Positions 10,403 to 23,248 of a stretch of 64,000 bases of DNA are shown here, in pieces. Under the pieces are notes generated by a model, which had not been told where the DNA came from, did no database searches, and worked only from the letters and a program-made list of their open reading frames with translations. Position numbers and translations under genes: made by a program. Position 1 is the first letter of the stretch. Each line of letters opens with the position of its first letter. The DNA comes from Pictodentalium vernedei (Eukaryota; Mollusca; Scaphopoda; Dentaliida; Dentaliidae): NCBI GenBank assembly GCA_031216915.1, contig CM062292.1, forward strand, positions 5,705,920-5,769,919. The letters run 5' to 3'.

Positions 10403-11076
10403 TCACCAAGTCACCTTTTTCTGCGGAGATAGGTCCAGTTCCCCATTATAACTGAATTGAAGTGTCACCAATGCATGCTACGATTAAGTCCGAAATTAGC
10501 AGAAGAAATCCGCGATGAGCGGACTGTCGCGGATTGCATTCTTGGGTGCGGTTCACGGACGTCTTTCATGTTGCGGTGGGGAGCAAGATTTCTTGTGAAG
10601 AGTGCAGTTGTTAATCATTTAGTTACTGTTAGTCAGGCGACCACTTTATCACGACAGCTGACACCAATTTATTTATCAGTCTTAGACGGATTAAATTTAC
10701 ACAACCACACGACCATTGTAAAATTAAGTCATACATTTGGTGTGATAACACTAATGACCTTACGTTAAAATAGTTATTCAAATTGAATGACAAAGGTAAA
10801 TAAAGATTGTTCCTAGCATAGAATAAGCGGTCATGATGACCCGTGTAATCTCTGGTTTTCCGGATAAATGTAAATACAACATGTAAATGAACATTATTTT
10901 CTGGCGGAAAAGAAAAAAGAAATGCAAGTTTTTTCTGTGGTAAATATTTCAAATATGACCTTTCAAATAATTATTTCATTGTTTGGATTTTAATGTTATT
11001 TCTTCATTAGGCCTACTAATGGAATTTTGATAAGTTTTGTTGTCTCAACACAGACGGCGTTTGCTTGGATTATTAC
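10401..11076. other. No recognisable feature
   Basis: Two open frames of about 100 codons on opposite strands (10457-10768 and 10629-10952) show no motif I recognise and overlap each other. I do not call them genes. Confidence 0.4.
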
Positions 11077-11225
11077 AATCCCTGATGGGTACGGGTGTGG
11101 GATAGGAAAATCTCACCCTCGGGACAAGATATTTGGTCCAGACACTCGGCAGCCGAGTGTCTGGACCAAATATCTTGTCCCGAGGGTGAGATTTTCCCAT
11201 CCCACACCCGTACCCATCAGGGATT
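11077..11225. repeat. 149-bp near-perfect palindrome
   Basis: Arms fold on base 11151 (CTCGGC-A-GCCGAG). They contain GGGACAAGATATTTGGTCCA and AATCCCTGATGGGTACGGGT. Only one or two mismatches were seen between arms. Single copy in this window. Confidence 0.92.
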
Positions 11226-11665
11226 ATTTTTCTCCCCCACCATACTTCGGTTACGTTAGCCAGAGGTAATCGGCGGTCACGTGCTGATATAATCAACTCA
11301 TTTGGTATTCGTTGTTTTGAAAAACTAATGACAACATCGGAAAGCATGCAAAAGTTATGTATATACCAAAGGTATATACCACGAAATTAATTAGGAACGG
11401 TGGCATCTTGGGGTTTAAAAGTTTTAGAGCATCAAACTTTGTTCACACGGCATTCTGATGGCGTCAGTGTGAATTAGTTGGTAGCAAGAAACCTATACGA
11501 TATGCATAACATCATAATAACGTTATAAATGTATAACGTCATGTGGGTGGAGTGGGATACATCTGTCTCTCCCGGCTATCTCACCCTGGACAGACGTATG
11601 TTACATATGCAGTGGGGAGAGAAAACTTTCAAACGTGGATACCCTGCGCGATTTCCTGATCAGAA
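11226..11665. other. No recognisable feature
   Basis: Sequence between the palindrome and the Tc1 remnant. It includes a short self-complementary TATACC...GGTATATACC near 11360. The Tc1 element's terminal repeat may lie here, but I could not identify it. Confidence 0.4.
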
Positions 11666-12692
11666 TCAATAGCGAGTGTGCCCACCCCGGGCTTCAGTCG
11701 CTGCTCTAACACTCCTCACCATTGACCCCATCAAGTTGTTTATGGTCCTTTGTTGGATGTTATTCACTCCTGAAAATGGACCTGCGTGAGCTGAGTGACT
11801 TTGTTTGGGGCGCTTCTTCACCCTCCTATACAGTTCGTCCAACCAAAGCTCGATCGGGGACAAACATGGACCGCAGGGTGGCCAATCGAGAGCTGGTGCA
11901 TTGATCTGGTTGAGGGAGGCACGACAACCATAGCAACGTGAAGCCTCGCATTATCCTGCTACAACGTAAGGTTACGCGCATATAAGTGGAAGGACGTGAG
12001 GCATGAGGATCTGATCCCGATTTCTTACGGATGTAGGATTGCCCTGGATGACCACGAGTGGTTGTTTTTACGTCATGAGGCACCCCCCCCCCCCCCCGCC
12101 AAGAAAAAAACAAAAACCCATCACAGACCCTCCCCCGAATCTATCGTTTTCCTGAAACGCACGCGTCAGAATATCGCTCACCTCGACGTCGATAGCAGCG
12201 TTGTCGTCTATCTGACCTGTAAAGCTTGAACCGAGACTCGTCAGTGAATAACACAAGTCTCCAGTTCGGCAAAATGAAACCGATTTGGTACATGTGCCCG
12301 CAGCCACTGCAATCGACGTTGACGTCGCCTGGGTGTAAGTTGTGGATCAACATAGGATGTGGCCTTGAAATGAACACCCGCAACCGATTCCTAACTGTTC
12401 TTGGACACACTCGGCGACCAGGAGTTCCTACAACCTGACTCGCTGTCACCGTCGTCGTCTGAAATAGGTTACGGGGGTGTGAGAGACGTATGCCTCTATC
12501 TTGGTGTGGCGACTTAACGCGCGGACGTCCGCTCCTGAGACGGTCAGCTAATCGTCCTGTGGTTCTGAGACGTCCAACTAGGCCTACATGAGCCATCGTT
12601 GACTCATGGACCTCAAATTGCTGAGCGAAGAGACGTTGCGATTGAACCTGCATAATTACGGCAATAGCCCGACCCCTATCAACTTCGGACAA
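11666..12692 (-). pseudogene. Tc1/mariner-type transposase, inactivated
   Basis: Reads leftward. The first 183 codons (12692-12141) show a helix-turn-helix region (RAIAVIMQVQSQRLFAQQFE), the linker with RTTGRLADRLRSGRPR, the PRTVRNRLR box, and the first catalytic aspartate in LVLFTDESRFKLYRS. The frame then shifts near 12140 at a C/G run. The DNAR-L-HVA block carrying the second aspartate is recoverable in another frame near 12000. The C-terminal SPIELWLDELYRRV block with the glutamate opens at about 11860. Family proteins are about 340 residues, so all regions are present but broken by at least two frameshifts. Terminal repeats not located. Confidence 0.82.
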
Positions 12693-12715
12693 TCACGGCA
12701 GTTTGTTTTTCAATC

Positions 12716-13478
12716 GAGTTGAAACGACATGTTGTGCAACCGATGTGTACTGTTCAAAACTTCGATTTGGTATGGTTTTCAAGCCTATAGCATGTGGGAG
12801 TGCCCTGGATGCACGCTTTGTGGAAAATCTGTTGGAAAGCAGACAGCGTCTCACGTGGTCATGGTTGGCTGAATTTTAACCAAAGCCGCTTCAGACAGTA
12901 CACTGAGGTAGCCGTGTGTTAAATTTTACTTCATTTGGCTTACTGATAAAAAAAAAACATGTTACCAAAACTGAACTTGCGTTTCTTTTTTTTTTGTCAG
13001 AATATGTTTCTGTAATAAGGCCTAAAAAGTTAAATGTTTCTCAGACCCTCCCGCATGGTCCTTATGGCTGCCGCATGTTCTCTTTTTATAACCAAAGCAA
13101 ACTTAAAAATAATTCAAATTGAATGGTTTATGTCTGATACGGTACCGAAGTTAATAAAATTGATGAATTTGTCCCAAGAGTGCAACAAGGCTTTGCAGTG
13201 TATCAAATCAAGAACATGAACGTGTGATGGCAAAGAAATAATTACAAAAATAAAGAATAAAATAAAAAATCACCCGCCCACAATTTTACAAAAAAATGGC
13301 CCGAGAAACAGAAGATCTACTTTGTGGGGCCTAAATGATTTCCTTACGGAAATGTATAGGCTAAACTTTATGTTGTGGGGAGTTTGTGACGCGTCGTATG
13401 GAATTTCCATAACAATATTCATCGCTTCGGCTGCTTCTCGGTAGGACTTTTCGGCTGGAACTTGCTGCATGTAATTAA
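12716..13478. other. No recognisable feature
   Basis: No gene or repeat recognised. Ends at the Harbinger target-site TAA. Confidence 0.4.
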
Positions 13479-13938
13479 AGCCCTATCACACTGAGTTTTC
13501 CGACTATTCCGTTCTATCCGACTGTCCCGTTTTAATTTTTTTTTTTAACATTTCACCTGAATCGGGGAATGATCGGGTGAAAAATGAGTAAAAATCGGGG
13601 AATAAGTAGTGCTTTCCCGTTCTAGTCAAGATCCTTCCCGACTTTACCACGATTTTGCCCCACACACCGTTCCACCCACGTTTGTTTCATGATTTGTCAT
13701 CCGACTGTACCCCGATCGATCCGTTCTATCCCGATTGTGCCACGTTTCTGTCCCGATCAATCCACGATTAATCCGATTTGGCGAAGATTGGGCCACGTTC
13801 AAGCCACGACTCTTACGTTTTCTATCACGTGCACGCGACGTCCTATACATGTATGTACTGCCGATTATCGGGGATTTGTCATTCTAGTTTTGGATGTTCT
13901 ACTGACCACTACAGGGATTTATACTTCAACATAGCAGT

Positions 13939-15316
13939 ATGCCACGAAAAAGGAAAGCAAAGCCACAGCCTCCACCTAGTGATTCTGAGCACAGTGGTGA
14001 TGCTGGTCCTGAACATATTCCTAGTGATGCTGGTGATGCTGGTCGTGAACATAGTCCTGGTGATGATAGTCTTCGTCAATCTCAACCTCCTAAGAAGATA
14101 CGGATGGCTGCTGATCTTACACAGCAGGAGGAGGAGGATATGGTGGAGTGGGTAAAGGAACATCCACTCTTGTATAACAAGAAGTTAATGGACTTCAGGG
14201 ACAAACAGAAGAAGGCTGCATTGTGGCAGGAGCAAGCAGAGAGGTTGGGGAGAACTGTCAAACTGATCCAGACCTGGTATGATTCTATCCGGACAAGATA
14301 CAGCAAAATCCTCAAGGCTTTGAAAGCCTCTGGTTCTGGACTGGCGCATTTGACCTAGAGACAGCAGTGGATATTGGACTACTTCAACTTCCAGCGGCCT
14401 TTCATCGCTCCATGCCCTCGCCGAAACATTGCCAGTATCTAGTCCAAGGCCTCAGCCTCTGCAGCCTGTGCTTTACAACCTCCTCCATCCAGTGGTAAAG
14501 ATACTGATGATGGTGCTCAATCCCTGGCCTCATCTGTTGGTGAACCATCTACTTCTACTCCATCCTCTACTACTCCTGTGCTGCTAGATGTCCGACCTAG
14601 AAGAGATGGTGCAAGGAGGGAGAAGGCTCAAGAAGATCGTGTCCTCACCAAGATTTTCTGAAAGTAGAGACAAGAGCCTTGAACTACAGTCTGAATTGCT
14701 GAAGCTGCTGACAACTCAAGAACCAGCCACTGAAAGAACCACCTATGCAGACTGGTGCAAAAGTGTTATGGCCAATCTTCATCCTACGTTGTGGCGCAAG
14801 TTTCAGCAGGAACAGTCTGAACTCATACTACGTTACAGCCGACTTAATGATGAAGCCCCGGAAACATCTGTGCAACCACCTCAACAGTCGTCTCAGCAGC
14901 CTGCCACACAACCATCTCAGCAGCCAGTTATGCAGCCACCACCTATTCAGCCATCAACTTCACAGCAGCAGTACCCATCAACTTCACAGCAGCAGTTCCA
15001 GTGGCAGCCATCTCCTCACCAATGTCCACCTACAGTTACCCTTGCATCAAGTGTTTGGCGTTCTCAAACATCAGAGTGGGTCTCCAGTCAACCACAGGGT
15101 GTTGATTATATGTCACAGCATACAACACTGACTCCAGTCACATCTACAACCACAACTTCAGCTGCTACTGCTACTACCATTGCCACTGCCACTACTTCAG
15201 CCTGTACACAGCCTCGCCTCACCAGCACTCCACAGACCTCAGACCTCACAGACATCCTTGTTAAACATCAGCGGCTTCTCCTTCTCTTCTTCAATTTTGC
15301 CCCCACCAGCTTATGA
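13939..15316 (+). pseudogene. Harbinger accessory MADF/Myb-like DNA-binding protein
   Basis: Starts at ATG 13939 with a basic start (MPRKRKAKP) and an acidic, Ser/Pro-rich leader. A MADF-type domain follows, recognised from EEDMVEWVKEHPLLYNKKL, then DFRDKQKKAALWQEQAERLG and TWYDSIRTRYSKI. The frame meets TAG at 14356 and again near 14431, yet reads sensibly through both (RQQWILDYFNFQRPFI follows the first). It then shifts frame near 14640 into a 242-codon stretch with LELQSELLKLL and ADWCKSVM and a Gln/Pro/Ser/Thr-rich tail. In active Harbingers this protein partners the transposase and takes it to the nucleus and DNA. Two nonsense changes and one frameshift make this copy dead. Confidence 0.8.
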
Positions 15317-15732
15317 CAACCAAGATAACGAAAGTGACATCTTCAAGTAACCAGCAACCTCTTCAAATTATCAGCATCACCAAACAAACGGCCCTTTCAG
15401 GGCCACCCATTTCTTCAAAAATGATCAAACCAAAAAAAAAACTAAAAAATAAAAATAAGTCAACCAAAATCCCCAAGTCCAAAGAAGTCAAAAATAAAGT
15501 CAAATAACAATGTTCATTAAAGTCATATTATCTGAAAAGTCCAAGTCCAATAAAAAAAACCCGAAAAATTCATATGCAACATAAAAAAATACAAGTCCAA
15601 CAAAAGATTTTTTTTTTGTATGAGTACAGGTCTGATTTTTTTTCTTGGGATAAAGTGTTTTTTTTCCAAACTTTTGATATTTTTTCTTTATTTGTTTCTA
15701 TATATACATATACATTCAAGATTTATATCATA
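15317..15732. other. AT-rich spacer between the convergent Harbinger genes
   Basis: Contains AATAAA-like signals and A/T homopolymers, consistent with the 3' ends of the two convergent genes. No separate gene seen. Confidence 0.5.
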
Positions 15733-17057
15733 TCATTTTGCCATGGCACTGAACCAGCTGGTGAATTGAAGTAACGTTTCAGATATTTTTGTTGCCGCTT
15801 CCCTGTAGTGTGTAGGCCCTTTGACCCTCTTTATTTCGTGCATCACGCCAGCATCCTCCGCACCTGGGATAACTTGATTGTTCTTATCTTCTGAATCTAG
15901 AACAGCATTCTGTAAGGTAGGATATCGCATTCTCATTACGTTATGGATACATACACAGGCTTCAACTATGAGTCTAACATTTAATGGTGCTTGCAGTATG
16001 GTAGTTAACAAAATCTGCCAACGTTGTGCTAGAATGCCAGAAGCATTTTCCACCACTCGACGCCCTCTTGAAATTCTGTAATTGAAGATTCTCTCCTGTA
16101 CACTCATAAATCTTGCAGAATATGGCTTCATAAGATATGTACGTAGTACAAATATATCATCTCCCAGTAGAAAATAAGGTGTGTCCTTGTCATCTTTGGG
16201 GAGCTTGTCTGGTTTCGGAAAGCCAACAGTACCATTCAGGATGCATTCTCGCAGCTCTGAATTATTAAAGATTTGGAAATCTGACATATGACCAAAACCA
16301 CCAGTGTCAATCCATATAAATTTGTAATCTGCATCAACCAGACCCAACAGCACAATAGAAAAGAAGCCTTTGTAGTTATAATAGAGGCTGCCACTGTTGT
16401 TAGGTTTTCTGATTGCAATATGCTTCCCATCTAAGGCACCAACTGCATGAGGGACGTTCCATCTGTTTTCAAACTGTTCAGCTATGGCCTTCCATTCTTC
16501 AGAGGTAGTGGGACATGACAGGACTTCATCTTTGAATTCTTCTACAATGGCCTCGCAGACTTCTCTACCAGAGATATAGTGTTCTGTGGCACTCTGAAAT
16601 TGAACTTCATACTTGTCTAATTGTCACCAGTGGCCAGATGTCGCAAAGTGATTGCTATCTTCATATTTGGTTCAATGGCTTTTCTAAAGTTGGTGTCTCT
16701 TTTAGTGCACCTTGGTCCTAGTCTTGTGACCAGCTCGTCAAACATCTCTGGTTGTATCCAAAGAAAATTGATAAAAGATGCGGGGTCTTCATGTTTGAGT
16801 TCGGGCATCAGGCAGTGGAAGTGTCCAAACTGGAGTCTTCTACCAACATCTAGCCAAGGGCGGGCCCAACATCTCCTCTGTATTGGCTTCCTCCTCTGTC
16901 TTCTCTTTTCAGTTATTACTTCTGTCATCTTGTCATTCTCTTCTTCTAAATTCAAATGTAACATATGTTGTAAGATTAGCAATGTTTTCTTGTTGACTTT
17001 GAAGAGAGACATGGTCAGTGGTGAGTTAATGTGTACTGCTTGGTGTCCACTCTGCAA
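15733..17057 (-). pseudogene. Harbinger (HARBI1-like) DDE transposase, inactivated
   Basis: Reads leftward from ATG near 17057. The N-terminal helical region includes FINFLWIQPEMFDELVTRLG and MKIAITLRHLATGDN. A stop (TAG at 16617-16619) replaces the usual tyrosine after ATGDN. A shift near 16585 then restores a long frame down to 15733. That frame has the first catalytic Asp in GALDGKH (about 16430), IDTGGFGHMSD, the second Asp in FLLGDDIF (about 16155) and the Glu in RRVVENASG (about 16048), followed by the conserved QRWQIL helix. All three DDE residues are intact. The family nuclease needs no cofactor beyond metal and its Myb/MADF partner. One nonsense change plus one frameshift disable it. 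Confidence 0.85.
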
Positions 17058-17670
17058 ATGATGAAAGTAGCCAGAAACTTGCTTTTTTATACCATTGGTG
17101 TGTGAATCTTCTCAAGTCCTATCTAAGCCGTAGTGGTAACGTAGCGAGAACGTATAAAACGCAGTGGGGTCGTAGCGCTTACGTAGCTAAACGTGGCAAG
17201 AACGGCGTAGTCGTAGTATGATCGGGATGAATCTTGGTGGGAACTTGGTAGAAACTTGGTGAGAACGTGTCACAAACGTAGTGTAGTCGGATGGATCTTG
17301 GCAAGGTCCTGGTCAAATCGGCTTCACATCGGGTAAGAAATGTCTCCATGTTGTCATCCGATTGTGCCCCGATCTGCCAGATTGCACCACGATTCAACCC
17401 AGACCTTGTCCCGAACAGTCCGATTACATTACGTTCTCACCGCTTTTGTGGCACGAATCTGTTAAATCGGGAAAGTTTCCCGACTTTTAAGTGTTGCGCT
17501 TAATAATCGGGAAACGACTATCCGATTGTCCCGATCTACAGATCTAACTAGGACCCATGCCGATCACACCACGTTCTATCCGATTCTACCAAGATTTTCA
17601 CCCCGATTTTCACCAATTTTCGATCGGGAAGGACTTGACTCTGTCGGATGCGCCAGTGTGATAGTGGTTT

Positions 17671-18553
17671 TAATTTTGGAATGTCCATTTCCGACTATAT
17701 CTCCACCAGCTCTTCTCTTTAATCCGGCCTCTTCGGAGAAGTGGTTGGGCTTGGAAAATGCAAGAATGGCCTTCTAATGGTCATTCCCGTCTCCTCTTTT
17801 TAACTGGTTGAGTATTGAAAATCCATCCATATGCTCCATTCTCACTGGCGTAAATTCTGGAAGGGGGGGGGGGAGGTGATAACACCAAACAATCTCCAGA
17901 TCAAGGGATTTCTCGGGCAGAGGTTGGGCAAGAAATTATAAAATACTTTTTGGACTCATTGGTGACAGTATAAAACCGATGGTTGCTTGACAAACTCTAA
18001 AATGTTAGAATTTTTTTGCTGGAAAAAGACAGATAGCGGCCATTTTGAAAATGTCAAACGTAAAGCCAGTGACCTGTGGAAAATGTGATACACAAAATGA
18101 CGCGCTCATGCATTGTTTGCAGACGGCGATTTTTATCTCACGGCTCAGGCGCAGTGATTAACGTTTGGATCATGTAACGCCGTGTAGCACATATCTGTTC
18201 GTTTCATTTTATGCACCCGGTTGCCGGCGAATCACTCGCTTTGCGCTTGCCAATTCCAATATGGCCACTATCTGCCTTTTTCTGCAATAGGAGCAAAAGG
18301 CATGTAACCCTACGAGTTGTTACTAGTTGGAAACAACTGAGAGGGGGAAACCACCCCTCCATAATAGTGGTAGTGTTCCTAAATGGGGTTGTGTTTAATC
18401 TGATAACTGCAATTGTCGTGCCCATTTGGTGCAGTCATACAACTCTTCTAAACAAAAGTTACATTATGTTCCAAAGTTAAAAACAAATATTTATGCCAGT
18501 CGTTACTGCTATTTGTAATACTTCGTTAAGGGGTTCTCTAGTCGTTCAGAGAC
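17671..18553. other. No recognisable feature
   Basis: Begins with the TAA target duplication of the Harbinger. Contains a G10-type run at about 17862. No gene or repeat recognised. Confidence 0.4.
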
Positions 18554-18814
18554 ACAGTACGTGGAGAGTGAATTGCAACTAAATCACCCGCGGGGTGGAG
18601 TTATCACCCAAGCTATAACTTTCAAATTTTGTACATATCGAAAAAAAAAACACCGGCAATATTTCAGCCAATGGACCTCCGGGTTTAATCCGGAGGTCCA
18701 TTGGCTGAAACTTTGCTGGTGCTGGTTATGCTGTGCAACAAATTAGCAATTATTCCTCGGGTGGAATCTCCACTCTGCGGGTGATTTAGTGATAATACAC
18801 TCTCCACGTACTGT
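18554..18814. mobile_element. MITE with ACAGTACGTGGAGAGTG ends
   Basis: Terminal inverted repeats ACAGTACGTGGAGAGTG and CACTCTCCACGTACTGT are followed by subterminal CTAAATCACCCGC/GCGGGTGATTTAG. The core (about 18651-18720) is a hairpin with arms TTTCAGCCAATGGACCTCCG. This hairpin core also occurs in the differently ended MITE at 47045-47358. Confidence 0.85.
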
Positions 18815-19136
18815 ATCTACGATCCAGTACTTCCTTTATTGTTTACTTACTCCTCGTTTCTTCAAAAGATATGAATACTGGATGAATCCGAATTCTAGCA
18901 TGGACGATTGGACTTAATATTTTATACTTACGTTAATCCAAAGAAATATACATTGCACTAAAATGTGCCATCTTTATATCTATTTATGAAAAACCTCCCA
19001 CCTCCTATAGATGCACATCGCCCCGGCAAAGCGTTATATTCACGTGAACAAAAAACCCTTATCATTTGAACTATTGTGGTATCTTCTATGGAGGCCAGTT
19101 CAATGGCACCAATTAAAAGCATCCATATTCATTATT
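18815..19136. other. No recognisable feature
   Basis: AT-rich sequence between the MITE and the large satellite. Confidence 0.4.
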
Positions 19137-22100
19137 TAAGTGTGGACCAATTAATATTTTCAACGTGTAGCCTTGTGGCTGCACGTTGAAAATATTAATT
19201 GATCAACTCCACACATTCACTAAGCAGCCATCATACAGCCTTGTGGCTGCACGTTGAAAATATTAATTGATCTACCCCACACATTCACTAAGCAGCCATC
19301 CTACAGCCTTGTGGCTGCACGTTGAAAATATTAATTGATCAACTCCACACATTCACTAAGCAGCCATCATACAGCCTTGTGGCTGCACGTTGAAAATATT
19401 AATTGATCTACCCCACACATTCACTAAGCAGCCATCCTACAGCCTTGTGGCTGCACGTTGAAAATATTAATTGATCAACTCCACACATTCACTAAGCAGC
19501 CATCATACAGCCTTGTGGCTGCACGTTGAAAATATTAATTGATCTACCCCACACATTCACTAAGCAGCCATCCTACAGCCTTGTGGCTGCACGTTGAAAA
19601 TATTAATTGATCAACTCCACACATTCACTAAGCAGCCATCATACAGCCTTGTGGCTGCACGTTGAAAATATTAATTGATCTACCCCACACATTCACTAAG
19701 CAGCCATCCTACAGCCTTGTGGCTGCACGTTGAAAATATTAATTGATCTACCCCACACATTCACTAAGCAGCCATCCTACAGCCTTGGGGCTGCAAGGTG
19801 AAAATATTAATTGATCTACCCCACACATTCACTAAGCAGCCATCCTACAGCCTTGGGGCTGCAAGGTGAAAATATTAATTGATCTACCCCACACATTCAC
19901 TAAGCAGCCATCCTACAGCCTTGGGGCTGCAAGGTGAAAATATTAATTAATCTACTCCACACATTCACTGAGCAGCCATCCTACAGCCTTGGGGCTGCAC
20001 GTTGAAAATATTAATTGATCTACCCCACACATTCACTGAGCAGCCATCCTACAGCCTTGGGGCTGCACGTTGAAAATATTAATTGATCAACTCCACACAT
20101 TCACTAAGCAGCCATCCTACAGCCTTGGGGCTGCACGTTGAAAATATTAATTGATCAACTCCACACATTCACTAAACAGCCATCCTACAGCCTTGGGGCT
20201 GCACGTTGAAAATATTAATTGATCAACTCCACACATTCACTAAGCAGCCATCATACAGCCTTGGGGCTGCACGTTGAAAATATTAATTGATCTACCCCAC
20301 ACATTCACTAAGCAGCCATCCTACAGCCTTGGGGCTGCAAGGTGAAAATATTAATTAATCTACTCCACACATTCACTGAGCAGCCATCCTACAGCCTTGG
20401 GGCTGCACGTTGAAAATATTAATTGATCTACCCCACACATTCACTAAGCAGCCATCCTACAGCCTTGGGGCTGCACGTTGAAAATATTAATTGATCAACT
20501 CCACACATTCACTAAGCAGCCATCCTACAGCCTTGGGGCTGCACGTTGAAAATATTAATTGATCTACTCCACACATTTACTGAGCAGCCAACCTACAGCC
20601 TTGGGGCTGCACGTTGAAAATATTAATTGATCAACTCCACACATTCACTAAGCAGCCATCATACAGCCTTGGGGCTGCACGTTGAAAATATTAATTGATC
20701 TACCCCACACATTCACTAAGCAGCCATCCTACAGCCTTGGGGCTGCAAGGTGAAAATATTAATTAATCTACTCCACACATTCACTGAGCAGCCATCCTAC
20801 AGCCTTGGGGCTGCACGTTGAAAATATTAATTGATCTACCCCACACATTCACTAAGCAGCCATCCTACAGCCTTGGGGCTGCACGTTGAAAATATTAATT
20901 GATCTACCCCACACATTCACTAAGCAGCCATCCTACAGCCTTGGGGCTGCAAGGTGAAAATATTAATTGATCTACCCCACACATTCACTAAGCAGCCACC
21001 CTACAGCCTTGGGGCTGCACGTTGAAAATATTAATTGATCTACCCCACAAATTCACTAAGCAGCCATCCTACAGCCTTGGGGCTGCAGGGTGAAAATATT
21101 AATTGATCTACCCCACACATTCACTGAGCAGCCATCCTACAGCCTAGGGGCTGCACGTTGAAAATATTAATTGATCTACCCCACACATTCACTAAGCAGC
21201 CATCCTACAGCCTTGGGCTGCAGGGTGAAAATATTAATTGATCTACCCCACACATTCACTAAGCAGCCATCCTACAGCCTTGGGGCTGCAAGGTGTAAAT
21301 ATTAATTGATCTACCCCACACATTCACTGAGCAGCCATCCTACAGCCTTGGGGCTGCACGTTGAAAATATTAATTGGTCTACTCCACACATTCACTGAGC
21401 AGCCATCCTACAGCCTTGGGGGCTGCACGTTGAAAATATTAATTGATCTACCCCACACATTCACTAAGCAGCCATCCTACAGCCTTGGGGCTGCACGTTG
21501 AAAATATTAATTGATCAACTCCACACATTCACTAAGCAGCCATCCTACAGCCTTGGGGCTGCACGTTGAAAATATTAATTGATCTACTCCACACATTTAC
21601 TGAGCAGCCAACCTACAGCCTTGGGGCTGCACGTTGAAAATATTAATTGATCAACTCCACACATTCACTAAGCAGCCATCATACAGCCTTGGGGCTGCAC
21701 GTTGAAAATATTAATTGATCTACCCCACACATTCACTAAGCAGCCATCCTACAGCCTTGTGGCTGCACGTTCAAAATATTAATTGATCTACCCCACACAT
21801 TCACTAAGCAGCCATCCTACAGCCTTGGGGCTGCACGTTGAAAATATTAATTGATCAACTCCACACATTCACTAAGCAGCCATCATACAGCCTTGGGGCT
21901 GCACGTTGAAAATATTAATTGATCTACCCCACACATTCACTAAGCAGCCATCCTATAGCCTTGGGGCTGCACGTTCAAAATATTAATTGATCTACCCCAC
22001 ACATTCACTAAGCAGCCATCCTACAGCCTTGGGGCTGCACGTTGAAAATATTAATTGATCAACTCCACACATTCACTAAGCAGCCATCATACAGCCTTGG

Positions 22101-23248
22101 GGCTGCACGTTGAAAATATTAATTGATCTACCCCACACATTCACTAAGCAGCCATCCTATAGCCTTGGGGCTGCACGTTCAAAATATTAATTGATCTACC
22201 CCACACATTCACTAAGCAGCCATCCTACAGCCTTGGGGCTGCACGTTGAAAATATTAATTGATCAACTCCACACATTCACTAAGCAGCCATCCTACAGCC
22301 TTGGGGCTGCACGTTGAAAATATTAATTGATCAACTCCACACATTCACTAAACAGCCATCCTACAGCCTTGGGGCTGCACGTTGAAAATATTAATTGATC
22401 AACTCCACACATTCACTAAGCAGCCATCATACAGCCTTGGGGCTGCACGTTGAAAATATTAATTGATCTACCCCACACATTCACTAAGCAGCCATCCTAC
22501 AGCCTTGGGGCTGCACGTTGAAAATATTAATTGATCTACCTCACAAATTCACTAAGCAGCCATCCTACAGCCTTGGGGCTGCACGTTGAAAATATTAATT
22601 GATCAACTCCACACATTCACTAAGCAGCCATCCTACAGCCTTGGGGCTGCACGTTGAAAATATTAATTGATCAACTCCACACATTCACTAAGCAGCCATC
22701 CTACAGCCTTGGGGCTGCACGTTGAAAATATTAATTGATCTACCCCACACATTCACTAAGCAGCCATCCTACAGCCTTGGGGCTGCACGTTGAAAATATT
22801 AATTGATCTACCCCACACATTCACTAAGCAGCCATCCTACAGCCTTGGGGCTGCACGTTGAAAATATTAATTGATCTACCTCACAAATTCACTAAGCAGC
22901 CATCCTACAGCCTTGGGGCTGCACGTTGAAAATATTAATTGATCAACTCCACACATTCACTAAGCAGCCATCCTACAGCCTTGGGGCTGCACGTTGAAAA
23001 TATTAATTGATCAACTCCACACATTCACTAAGCAGCCATCATACAGCCTTGGGGCTGCACGTTGCAGATATTAATTGATCTACTCCACACATTCACTAAG
23101 CAGCCATCCTACAGCCTTGGGGCTGCAGGGTGAAAATATTAATTGATCTACTCCACACATTTACTGAACAGGCATCCTACAGCCCTGGGGCTGCACGCTG
23201 AAAATATTAATTAATCTACCCCACACATTCACTAAGCAGCCATCATAA
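19137..23248. repeat. 68-bp satellite, about 60 units, with higher-order structure
   Basis: The unit contains ACGTTGAAAATATTAATTGA, CCACACATTCACTAAGCAGC and TACAGCCTTGGGGCTGC. The left part (to about 19760) alternates strictly between GATCAACTCC/CATCATACAG and GATCTACCCC/CATCCTACAG units, a 136-bp dimer. The right part has longer mixed blocks and AAGGTG variants. The left edge starts with an inverted piece (19141-19167) facing the first unit. No coding potential. Confidence 0.95.

Larger units (their letters stand above)
13479..17670. mobile_element. PIF/Harbinger DNA transposon, complete but inactive
   Basis: Left end AGCCCTATCACACTG and right end CAGTGTGATAGTGGTTT are inverted repeats flanked by TAA (13476-13478 and 17671-17673), the TWA-type 3-bp target duplication of Harbinger. 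Inside are a rightward MADF-protein gene (13939-15316) and a leftward transposase (15733-17057) that converge. This two-gene arrangement is normal for the superfamily. Subterminal regions on both sides are crowded with ATCGGG/CCCGAT and CGTTCTATCCGA phrases, likely transposase binding sites (inference). Both genes carry disabling changes. Confidence 0.88.

Noticed and set aside
10457..10952. Two frames of about 105 codons as small genes
   Set aside because: They overlap in antisense, have no recognisable motif and no second copy; open frames of this length are expected by chance in 64 kb.
13778..14163. Overlapping frames on both strands over the start of the MADF gene
   Set aside because: They are shadows of the recognised MADF frame (13939 onward); only that frame shows domain motifs.
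16621..17061. 146-codon plus-strand frame
   Set aside because: It is the antisense shadow of the Harbinger transposase N terminus.
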